This document shows positions 52,015 to 59,999 of a stretch of 62,085 nt of DNA, piece by piece. A model generated the notes under the pieces. That model had not been told where the DNA came from. It worked only from the letters and a program-made list of their open reading frames with translations, and did no database searches. A program made the position numbers and the translations under genes. Within the stretch, counting starts at the first letter, position 1, and the number at the start of each line of letters is the position of its first letter. The DNA is from Candidatus Bilophila faecipullorum. GTDB lineage: Bacteria > Desulfobacterota > Desulfovibrionia > Desulfovibrionales > Desulfovibrionaceae. Where the stretch lies: positions 1 to 62,085 of the forward strand of contig CALVEZ010000021.1 in the NCBI GenBank assembly GCA_944326695.1, in the 5' to 3' direction.

Positions 52015-52561
52015 AGGGTGCACTGCATCGTCAAAGCAAAAGACGCTGCGTGAAAAAGGTAACGGCATGTCGAAGTCTGGTTCAATGATAAAAAAGATAA
52101 TATAATGAGGTATGTTATAGAATAAAAAGCGCGTCATTACGTAGAGCCTTTGCGCTTTGCATCGGCTATGAATGCACTGTGAATCGTCTTATACTTTGCT
52201 CTATTTCCTCTGATGCACTGTATGCCTCTAAAGACATCTCCATGAAGGAAGACAGGCGGACATGAAGCCTCCTACTATAAGGGATTCTGTATATAACGGG
52301 AAAAGAAGCACATGGGAGCATGATAAAGGACGAAGAAAGCCGGTATAGCTTTCTCTCAGGCGAAGGGAAGGGGCCTATTGAAGGACCGCCAAGGCGCGGG
52401 AAGGACAGGAGGGAAGGGCGCGGGAATCGGGGCGGGACTGATTTCTTTTCAGAGGAACTCTTGATGAAAAAGGGAAAACATGGAATGCTTCCTCATGCTC
52501 TGGGCCGAAACCCAGCCCGTCATATCGAGGGGCCGAGCCCGCCGCGAAAAAGGACTGCGCC
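52015..52561. other. 547-bp AT-rich region between ureA and the diguanylate cyclase
   Basis: No gene is convincing. It is markedly more AT-rich than its surroundings and holds ATGCACTGT twice (52172-52180 and 52213-52221, 41-bp pitch), near likely promoter sequences such as TTATACT. Confidence 0.4.
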
Positions 52562-53950
52562 ATGCAACGGCTGATACGTCACAAGGAACAGGCGGCGGCT
52601 GAAAAGCGCCTTTTGAGAATGGAAGGGGCTCCCCGGAGCCTCGTGTATGCCCTTGGAACCTTGCTGGTATGCCTTTTGGCTTCTTATCTCTTCCTTCTGC
52701 GGCTCGAACATGACCGGCTGGCGCAGGAACAGGAAAAGACGGGCTACATTGTGGAGAGCTACGCTACGAAAATGCGTTATGTGATCACCAACGCCTTTTC
52801 GAGCGCCTATCTGGTGGCCGCGCTGGTCCGGCAGGGCAACGGTGCCGTCGAGGACTTCGAGTCCTACGCCGCCGAGCTTGTGAAAATGCATCCGAGCACC
52901 ATCAACATCAATCTGGCCCCCGGCGGGGTGGTCAGCCGCGTCTTCCCCTACGAGCGCAACAGGCGCGCCCTCGGCCACGATCTTTTTTCCAACCCCGCCC
53001 GCTCCAAGGAAGCCATCCTTGCCCGCGATTCGGGCAGCGCCACCCTCGCCGGGCCCTTTTCGCTGGTGCAGGGCGGGTGCGGCCTGGCCGTACGCCTTCC
53101 CGTGTTCCTGCACGACGACAAGCGGCCCGATTCCTTCTGGGGGCTCATCTGCGTGACCTTCAAGTTCCCGGACGTGCTGGAGCCCGTGCAACTGGAACAT
53201 CTTGTTCGACAGGGCTACGCCTACCAGCTTTCCCGCATCCACCCGGACACGGGGAACGAGACGATCCTGCTCGGCACGCCGGAAGCCCTTGATGAGGCAA
53301 TGGAGTACCGTATTGCCCTCCCCAATGCGGACTGGCTGCTGCGCGTCCGTCCCGATGGCGGCTGGAAGGATTGGGGCCTGCGCTCGTTTTTCTGGGGCGT
53401 GGCCCTCTTCATGAGCATCCTTTTCTCCTGCGTGGTGGGGCTGGCTACGGACCTGGCCAGCAAAAAGAAGCGGCTTGAGCGCATGTCCGAGCAGGATATG
53501 CTCACCGGGCTGCCCAATCGGCGCGCGCTGTTCCGCGAGCTTGAGGAAGCGATGGCGGCGGGCCGATCCTTTGCCCTTTGTTATATGGACCTGAACAAGT
53601 TCAAGGCCATCAACGACACCTACGGCCACGACTGCGGGGACCGCCTTCTTTCCCAGTTCGCCGGGCGGCTGCGCGCCTTCCTTCCCGACGCCGGGAGCGC
53701 GGTCCGGCTCGGCGGGGACGAATTCGTCGTCATCCTCTACGGCGCGGCGGATCGGGACGCAGCCCGCCGCCGCTGCGAGGCGATGGTGCGGCAGGCAATG
53801 GAACGCCCCTACCGTCTGGACGGACGCGACATCATGGTCATGGCCAGCATGGGCCTTGCCTTCTATCCCTCCGACGCGGCTTCCGTGAGCGAGCTTTTGC
53901 GGAAGGCGGACCTTGATATGTACGGGAACAAGCGGCGCGGCGCAGCCTGA
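52562..53950 (+). CDS. Membrane diguanylate cyclase with CHASE-like sensor
   Basis: The 462-residue protein has a span at about 28-48, an extracytoplasmic domain of about 230 residues (SAYLVAALVRQGNGAVEDFE, INLAPGGVVSRVFPYERN) that fits the CHASE sensor type, a second span at about 275-297, and a GGDEF domain. The active site is RLGGDEFVV (384-388), so it should make cyclic di-GMP. No R-x-x-D inhibitory site precedes the motif at the usual position. AAGGA precedes the ATG. It is transcribed alone, divergent from the urease operon. Confidence 0.9.
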   Translation: MQRLIRHKEQAAAEKRLLRMEGAPRSLVYALGTLLVCLLASYLFLLRLEHDRLAQEQEKTGYIVESYATKMRYVITNAFSSAYLVAALVRQGNGAVEDFESYAAELVKMHPSTININLAPGGVVSRVFPYERNRRALGHDLFSNPARSKEAILARDSGSATLAGPFSLVQGGCGLAVRLPVFLHDDKRPDSFWGLICVTFKFPDVLEPVQLEHLVRQGYAYQLSRIHPDTGNETILLGTPEALDEAMEYRIALPNADWLLRVRPDGGWKDWGLRSFFWGVALFMSILFSCVVGLATDLASKKKRLERMSEQDMLTGLPNRRALFRELEEAMAAGRSFALCYMDLNKFKAINDTYGHDCGDRLLSQFAGRLRAFLPDAGSAVRLGGDEFVVILYGAADRDAARRRCEAMVRQAMERPYRLDGRDIMVMASMGLAFYPSDAASVSELLRKADLDMYGNKRRGAA

Positions 53951-55109
53951 TCCGGGCCAGCGCCGGGCCTTGGAGAAAGCCGCGCCACCACGCACAAGGA
54001 ACGGCCTTCGGTAACGGTCCGGCAGCGGGGGAGGAAAGGCAAAGGCTGGTAAACCGGAAAGGTCAGGGACTGGACGGCGGCCAGCGTGGGGGAAGCCTTC
54101 CTCCATTCTCCGGGTGGTGCCCCGTCTTTGTGTGCGCCCGAGAAGGCCCCGGGCACTTCTTCTCTACGCGCCGGGCCTCGCCGGCGCAGCCGTGACCGCC
54201 CTTGGCCCGCACCTGACTTCTTCTCCACGCGCCGGGCCTCGCCCCTGACAGTCCACGATGTCGGCTTCCACCAGCGACTCCTTCTCCACATCCCGGGCCT
54301 CGCCTAACAAATCTCTCTCAAAACATCGTTGACGTGGCGGACGCCTTCTCCGCGGGGGCCTCACCTTATCCGCCCTTTAAGACCTCTCTCGCCGCATCTC
54401 CCTCCCCGCACGCGGGCCTCGCCGAGCCGGGACAGCTTTTCCCATTCCTGAATGAATCTCCTTCCCCGCACACGGGGCCTCGCCCGAGGTCCCCATTCTT
54501 GTCCTGCATGGCCCACGTTTCCTTCCCTGTACGCGGGGCTGGTCTGGCAACCTTCTTCCCCGAGAAAGAGCGGGTGCTCTCCTTCCCCGCACGTGGGGCC
54601 TCACCGATATGCCGGTCTCAGAACTGGCCGTATCCTGCCTTCCTTTGCCGCCCCCGGAGACTTCGGGCCGCGTTTGCACTCATCATGAACCGGTCATCAT
54701 CTTCTTTACCCCGCCGGGAGCCTCGGGGCGGTCCCGCCATCACTTATAGTATACAGCCACGCCTGTTTGCTGCTACCCCCTGTGTCGCGCTCCGGAAAAG
54801 AGGCTGTTTCCCGGCGGGAACGGCCTTTTTCGTGGGCGCGGCGCGGGCAGCCTTCCTGCATGGGAAAGGGCCGGCCAGCCGAACCCGCGCCCCGGCAATA
54901 GGCAATGGTTGGGAAAGGGCGGCGGCAGGGGCGCGGACCACGCCCCGCCACAGCGAAAGGGCTCTTTGCGCCCGAACGCGGCATGTCCGCAAAGCAACGG
55001 CGTTGCAAGGGGAACGTTACGGCCTTGAAGCGCCATTTTTGCGGGAAAGGAAGGGCTGTGCCGTTTTTCTTCGGTAAAATGGCTCGAATAAAAGAACTCT
55101 TCTTGCTTT
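53951..55109. other. 1.16-kb non-coding region, mostly degenerate repeats
   Basis: No frame looks like a gene. The middle (54096-54728) is the CRISPR-like array listed next. The rest (54740-55080) is GC-rich with short inverted repeats; AT content rises at 55080 as the promoter begins. Confidence 0.5.
54096..54728 (+). CRISPR. Degenerate CRISPR-like array, about eleven units at 61-bp pitch, no cas genes
   Basis: A unit with consensus YCTTCYCCRCACGCGGGGCC then T-C-R-C-C recurs. Its GGG core lies at 54112, 54173, 54234, 54295, 54356, 54414, 54475, 54536, 54596, about 54656 and 54716, so nearly every step is 60-61 bp. The best-preserved copies (CTTCCCCGCACACGGGGCCT at 54461; CCTTCCCCGCACGTGGGGCC at 54581) have the short CCCC...GGGG palindrome and A-C-C-G end of type I-E repeats. 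Intervals of about 32-36 bp are unrelated to one another. Copies differ far more than in a live array, and the outermost are hard to recognise. It looks like an orphan, decayed array. Confidence 0.45.
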
Positions 55110-55138
55110 TTGACTTTATGGGGAGATAAGCCTATATC
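55110..55138 (+). promoter_or_regulatory. Sigma-70 promoter of the alpha-glucan operon
   Basis: TTGACT (55110-55115) and TATATC (55133-55138) are separated by exactly 17 bp in an AT-rich stretch. The 5' leader to the first ATG would be about 185 nt, GC-rich and without a gene. Confidence 0.65.
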
Positions 55139-55329
55139 TAAAGCAAGAAGAAGGCACCGGTCGTGGCAGAGCGATGCGTCCGGTAGCGTTACGCTCTTTC
55201 TCGGGGCGCTTCCCTCATGCCTGTTGGAGTCCCCTGTCCTTCCTTCGTCCCGCCTGTCCCGACAGGCGGCCCGCCGCCTTCATTCGCGCGGTCGTCCTTT
55301 TCCCCCTCTTTTCTTTGGAAGGAGTGAGC

Positions 55330-57366
55330 ATGAAGTTCCGTTTCGATAAACCTACCTGCCAGAATATCCGAAAATCGCTCCGCAAAGAGTGGATTGAAAC
55401 CAACGGATTGGGGGATTACGCTTCCAGTTCGCTCCTCGGATGCAACACGCGCAAGTACCACGGCCTGCTCGTGGCCGATCTCGAACGGCCCGTAGGCCGC
55501 CACGTCCTGCTCTCCACCGTCGAGGAATCGCTGCTCATGGGCGAGCGGGAGTTTTTCTTTTCCTGCCGCAAGCATCCCGGGGTCTACTACCCGCGCGGCC
55601 ACGAATATCTGCAGGAGATGGAGATCGGTGAATGGCCGGTGTTCCGCTACCGTTTCGGCGAGATCACGCTGAGCCGCGAACTCATGCTCATCCCGGGACG
55701 GCGGCTGCTCATCCTGCGCTACGAAGTGCGCGGCGTGGGGGCGGACACCCCGCCCATGATCCTGCGCATCAAGCCGCTGCTGGCCTTCCGCCACGCGGAC
55801 CGGCTGACGCGCGCCAACCCCGTTTTGCGCCCCGAAACCTTTTCCGCCCCCTACGGCTTCAGCGTGAAACCCTACGACGCCTTGCCCTCCCTGTACATGC
55901 AGACGCAGGGCGATGCGGTCTTCAATCCCGAGCCCGACTGGTACCGCAACGTGGAGTACATGGTCGAGCAGGAACGCGGCTTCGACTATCAGGAAGACCT
56001 CTTCCAGCCCGGCATCTTTGAAATCCGCCTCTCCCCCGGCAAACCCGTGTTCCTCACGGCTTCCACGGAGGCGCTTGACATCTCGCACCGTCAGCGCAAG
56101 CTCGTGGAATCCCTCTGGCAGGAAGAGGCCGAACGCCGCACGGAAGCGGCGCGGGAGGCCGAAACGCTGGAGGGCCACCTTGCCCACGAAGGGGAAAAAT
56201 TCCTTGTGCGCCGCTCGAACGGCGAACCGGCGGTGGTGGCGGGCTACCCGTGGTTCGGGGCATGGGGGCGCGACACGCTCATCGCCCTGCCCGGGCTGAC
56301 CTTCCATGCGGGCCGGGACGAACTCGGCGTGGAGCTGCTCGCGCATATCGGCGCCACGATGAAGGACGGCCTCATCCCAAACTGCTTCTCGGCGGACGGC
56401 CACCATGCCTATAACTGTGTGGATTCCTCCCTCTGGTACGTCTGGGCCGTGCAGGAGATGTTCCGCGCCCTGCCGGAGCGCCGGGATTTCCTGCGCGAGG
56501 ACTGCTGGCCCAGAATCAAGGCCATCGTCAGCGCGTACCGGAATGGGAAGGTTCCCTGTGTGACCCCGGACGCGGAAGGTTTCCTTTCCGTGGGCACGTC
56601 CGAAACGCAGCTCACGTGGATGGACGCCAAGGTCAACGGCCGCCCGGTCACGCCCCGCAACGGTCAGCCCGTGGAAATCGCGGCCTTGTGGTACAACGCG
56701 CTGGCCTTTGCCGACAAGCTGGCGAGGCTCTTTGAGGAACCGGAATGGCGGCAGACGGAACGTCTGGACCGGATGCGCGCCGTTTTCGCCAAACGGTACT
56801 GGGTTACGGACGTGCAGGGCGACTACCTCGCGGACGTCTGGCGGGAGGAAGGCCCGGATCGCCGGGTGCGTCCCAACCAGCTTTTTGCCGTATCCCTCCC
56901 GTACCCTATTTTGGAAGAGGAATACTACGCCAACGTGCTCTCGCGGGTGCGCCGCTGCCTTCTGACCCCCTACGGCTTGCGCACCCTTGCCCCGAGCGCG
57001 CCCGACTACCACTCCCTCTACGAGGGCGGCCCGGCCCAGCGCGACGAGGCCTACCATCAGGGCACGGTATGGCCGTGGCTGCTTGGTGCCTATGCCGAAA
57101 CCGTGCTGCGCGCGGCATGGGACGTGCCGGGATCGGTGCGGGAACTGCTGCGCACCGTGCGTCCGCTCTTCGCCCAGCATCTTGGCGATGCGGGCATGGG
57201 GTCCGTTTCCGAGATTTTTGACGGCGACCCGCCGCACCTGCCCAACGGCTGCATCGCGCAGGCGTGGAGCGTGGCCGAGTGCCTGCGCCTCCTGCGCCTG
57301 CTCAAGGAGGCCGCCCCGGAGGTCTACGCCGAGTGGGAAGCGGATGCCCGCAAAGGAGGCAAGTGA
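55330..57366 (+). CDS. Glycogen debranching enzyme (amylo-alpha-1,6-glucosidase, GH133 type)
   Basis: The 678-residue protein starts at 55330 after GGAAGGAG. It has the archaeal/bacterial GDE layout: an N-terminal beta-sandwich (WIETNGLGDYASSSLLGCNT, R-K-Y-H-G-L-L-V) and a C-terminal (alpha/alpha)6 barrel with PWFGAWGRDTLIALPGL (about 305-320), QLTWMDAKVNG, Y-H-Q-G-T-V-W-P-W-L-L-G and C-I-A-Q-A-W-S-V-A-E. It removes alpha-1,6 branches left when glycogen is shortened by phosphorylase. It is the first gene of the operon; its stop overlaps the next start. Confidence 0.92.
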   Translation: MKFRFDKPTCQNIRKSLRKEWIETNGLGDYASSSLLGCNTRKYHGLLVADLERPVGRHVLLSTVEESLLMGEREFFFSCRKHPGVYYPRGHEYLQEMEIGEWPVFRYRFGEITLSRELMLIPGRRLLILRYEVRGVGADTPPMILRIKPLLAFRHADRLTRANPVLRPETFSAPYGFSVKPYDALPSLYMQTQGDAVFNPEPDWYRNVEYMVEQERGFDYQEDLFQPGIFEIRLSPGKPVFLTASTEALDISHRQRKLVESLWQEEAERRTEAAREAETLEGHLAHEGEKFLVRRSNGEPAVVAGYPWFGAWGRDTLIALPGLTFHAGRDELGVELLAHIGATMKDGLIPNCFSADGHHAYNCVDSSLWYVWAVQEMFRALPERRDFLREDCWPRIKAIVSAYRNGKVPCVTPDAEGFLSVGTSETQLTWMDAKVNGRPVTPRNGQPVEIAALWYNALAFADKLARLFEEPEWRQTERLDRMRAVFAKRYWVTDVQGDYLADVWREEGPDRRVRPNQLFAVSLPYPILEEEYYANVLSRVRRCLLTPYGLRTLAPSAPDYHSLYEGGPAQRDEAYHQGTVWPWLLGAYAETVLRAAWDVPGSVRELLRTVRPLFAQHLGDAGMGSVSEIFDGDPPHLPNGCIAQAWSVAECLRLLRLLKEAAPEVYAEWEADARKGGK

Positions 57367-58706
57367 TGCGCGTGCTCATGTTCGGCTGGGAGTTCCCTCC
57401 CTACAAGAGCGGCGGGCTGGGGACGGCCTGCTACGGGATGACGCAGGCTCTGGCCCGCAAGGGGACCGAAATCCTTTTCGTCCTCCCGCGCATGGACCCG
57501 GGCAAGGGCGTGCGGCTGGAAAAGCGGCTTTCGCTGTGTTCGGCTTCGGGCACGCGGGTGGCGCGCACATCGCGCAACGTCCGCCTGCGCGAGGACGTGC
57601 GCGAGCTGTGGCGGGAACGCCTGCACGTCGAGCATGTCGATTCCCTCCTTTTTCCCTACGACACGCCGGAAAGCTACGAGGTGCGCCGCCGCGAGGTGGA
57701 GCGCCGCGAAGCGCGCGGGCGGCATGAGGAAACGTCGGTTTCCACCCGTGAAACCGTCCTGCACCTGCACGGCGGCTACGGCCCGGACCTCATGAGCGAG
57801 GTCTACCGCTACGGCTGCGCGGCGGCGGCCATCGCGCAAAAGGCCCGCTTCGACGTCATCCACGTGCACGACTGGATGACCTATCCGGCGGGCATGATCG
57901 TGCGCGAGATGACCGGCAAGCCGCTCATCGCCCACATCCACGCCCTTGAGCACGACCGCAGCGGCGACAACATGAACCCCGAGGTGGCCCGCATCGAGCG
58001 CGCCGGGCTGGAGGCCGCCGACAGGGTCATTGCGGTCAGCCACTACACCAAGCGTCTGGTCATGCAGCAGTACGGGATTCCGGGCGAGAAGATCGACGTG
58101 GTGCACAACGCGGTTTCCCGCAGCGAAGCGGACCGTGTCTATGCCGCGCCCGCCCGGGGCGACGACGAGAAGCGGGTTCTGTTCATGGGGCGGGTAACGT
58201 TCCAGAAAGGGCCCGATTATTTTGTGGAGGCCGCCAAGCTCGTGCTGGATCGCCTGCCGCGTACCCGTTTCATCATGGCGGGCAGCGGGGACATGCTCCC
58301 CAACATGGTGCGGCGGGTGGCGCAACTGCGCATCGGCAGCCGTTTCCATTTTACGGGCTTCCTCAAGGGCGAGGAGGTGGACCGCATGTATGCCCTGAGC
58401 GATCTCTATGTCATGCCGAGCGTCTCCGAGCCCTTCGGCATCGCCCCGCTGGAGGCGATGGCCTACGACGTGCCCGTGCTCATTTCGCGGCAGTCCGGCG
58501 TGGCCGAGGTGGTGCACAACGCCATCAAGGTGGATTTTTGGGATGTCCGGGAAATGGCGAACAAAATCTGCGCCATGCTTTCGTATCCGCCCTTGGCCGC
58601 AGAGGTCGTGAAGAACTGCCGCGAGGAGCTGAAAAGCATCCGGTGGGAAAACGCGGCGGATCGCCTGAACGCCGTCTATGCGCAACTTGTTCCGGGGGGG
58701 AATTGA
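57366..58706 (+). CDS. GT4-family glycosyltransferase (glycogen-synthase-like)
   Basis: The 446-residue GT-B protein starts at 57366, overlapping the previous stop (TGATG) with AAAGGAGG upstream. It begins VLMFGWEFPPYKSGGLGTAC, the donor-entry motif shared by glycogen synthases and GT4 enzymes, and has V-I-H-V-H-D-W-M-T. The C-terminal nucleotide-sugar half carries VLFMGRVTFQKGPDYFVEA and the E-x7-E signature (EPFGIAPLE). It probably extends or primes an alpha-glucan with the GH57 and GT3-GT35 proteins encoded next; the donor sugar nucleotide is not certain. Confidence 0.9.
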   Translation: MRVLMFGWEFPPYKSGGLGTACYGMTQALARKGTEILFVLPRMDPGKGVRLEKRLSLCSASGTRVARTSRNVRLREDVRELWRERLHVEHVDSLLFPYDTPESYEVRRREVERREARGRHEETSVSTRETVLHLHGGYGPDLMSEVYRYGCAAAAIAQKARFDVIHVHDWMTYPAGMIVREMTGKPLIAHIHALEHDRSGDNMNPEVARIERAGLEAADRVIAVSHYTKRLVMQQYGIPGEKIDVVHNAVSRSEADRVYAAPARGDDEKRVLFMGRVTFQKGPDYFVEAAKLVLDRLPRTRFIMAGSGDMLPNMVRRVAQLRIGSRFHFTGFLKGEEVDRMYALSDLYVMPSVSEPFGIAPLEAMAYDVPVLISRQSGVAEVVHNAIKVDFWDVREMANKICAMLSYPPLAAEVVKNCREELKSIRWENAADRLNAVYAQLVPGGN

Positions 58707-58707
58707 T

Positions 58708-59937
58708 ATGTCAGCGATTTGCTTTTACTTTCAGGTCCATCAGCCCTACCGTCTGAGGCATTACACCTTTTTCGACATCGGGCGGGATTCCTTTTACGAG
58801 GATGAGGACGCCAACTGCGGCATCCTCCTCAAGGTGGCCCGCAAGTGCTACCTGCCCATGAATGCTCTTTTGCTCAAGCTGATCCGTCGCTACGAGGGCA
58901 GCTTCAAGGTGAGCTTCTCCATTTCCGGCACCGCGCTCGACCAGTTCGAGAGCTACGCGCCCGAGGTCATCCAGAGCTTCAGGGAACTGGTGGAAACGGG
59001 CTGCGTGGAGCTGCTTTCCGAAACCTATAACCATTCGCTGTCCTTCCTCTATTCCCCCGAAGAATTCCGCGAACAGGTGGCCCTGCACGACGAGCGCGTC
59101 GAGGCCCTTTTCGGCGTGCGGCCACGCGTCTTCCGCAATACCGAGCTTATCTACAACAACGCGCTCGCCAAGGCCGTGGAGGACATGGGCTATGACGCGG
59201 TTCTGGCCGAAGGCGCGGATCACGTGCTCGGCTGGCGTAGCCCCAATTTCCTGTATCGGCCCGAGGGGTGCGGCCGCCTCAAGCTCATGCTCAAGAATTA
59301 TCGCCTTTCGGACGACATCGCCTTCCGTTTCTCCAACCACGAATGGCCGGAGTTCCCGCTCACGGCGGACAAGTTCGCACGCTGGGCGCAGGCCGCCAAC
59401 GCCTCCGGCGATCTCATCAACCTCTTTATGGATTATGAGACGTTCGGCGAGCATCAGTGGGAGTCCACGGGCATTTTCGCCTTTATGGAGGCGCTGCCCG
59501 AGGCGCTCCTCGCCACGCCGGGCTTTTCCTTCCTGACGCCTTCCGAGGCCGCGGCCCGTTTCGAGCCGGTGGCGAGCCTCGACGTGCCCCACTTCATGTC
59601 ATGGGCCGACGCCGAACGCGACCTGACGGCATGGCTCGGCAACGACATGCAGCACGACGCCATCGAAGCGGTCTACCGTCTTGAGGGGCGGGTCAAGGCC
59701 ACGGGCGATCCCGGGTTGTTGCGGGTGTGGCGGCGTCTCCAGACCTCTGACCATTTCTATTACATGTGCACCAAGTGGTTTTCCGACGGCGACGTGCACA
59801 GCTATTTCAACCCCTACGGTACGCCTTACGACGCCTATATCAATTATATGAACGTGATCGCGGACTTTGAGCTGACGCTTGACGCCGCGCTCCCGGTCGG
59901 ACAATCTGACAAGGCCGTCGCCGCCCCGGGCGTCTGA
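58708..59937 (+). CDS. GH57-family alpha-amylase/4-alpha-glucanotransferase-type enzyme
   Basis: The 409-residue protein starts one base after the preceding stop. It has GH57 motif 1 (FYFQVHQPYRLR), motif 2 (LLSETYNHSLSFLY), the nucleophile Glu in FRNTELIYNN (about 145) and the acid/base Asp in FMDYETFGEHQW (about 240). Members cut or transfer alpha-1,4-glucan chains. In this operon it could trim linear chains, or branch. There is no signal peptide, so it acts on cytoplasmic glucan. The last 15 residues are disordered. Confidence 0.92.
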   Translation: MSAICFYFQVHQPYRLRHYTFFDIGRDSFYEDEDANCGILLKVARKCYLPMNALLLKLIRRYEGSFKVSFSISGTALDQFESYAPEVIQSFRELVETGCVELLSETYNHSLSFLYSPEEFREQVALHDERVEALFGVRPRVFRNTELIYNNALAKAVEDMGYDAVLAEGADHVLGWRSPNFLYRPEGCGRLKLMLKNYRLSDDIAFRFSNHEWPEFPLTADKFARWAQAANASGDLINLFMDYETFGEHQWESTGIFAFMEALPEALLATPGFSFLTPSEAAARFEPVASLDVPHFMSWADAERDLTAWLGNDMQHDAIEAVYRLEGRVKATGDPGLLRVWRRLQTSDHFYYMCTKWFSDGDVHSYFNPYGTPYDAYINYMNVIADFELTLDAALPVGQSDKAVAAPGV

Positions 59938-59999
59938 GGGCGTCCGCCCGCGGGGGCATTCCTCGCGGGCCATTCCGGGCGACGGGAAAAGGAATCTTC

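Noticed and set aside
54096..54728. Live CRISPR array
   Set aside because: Repeats differ too much between units and no cas gene is in the window, so it is reported as degenerate and CRISPR-like only.
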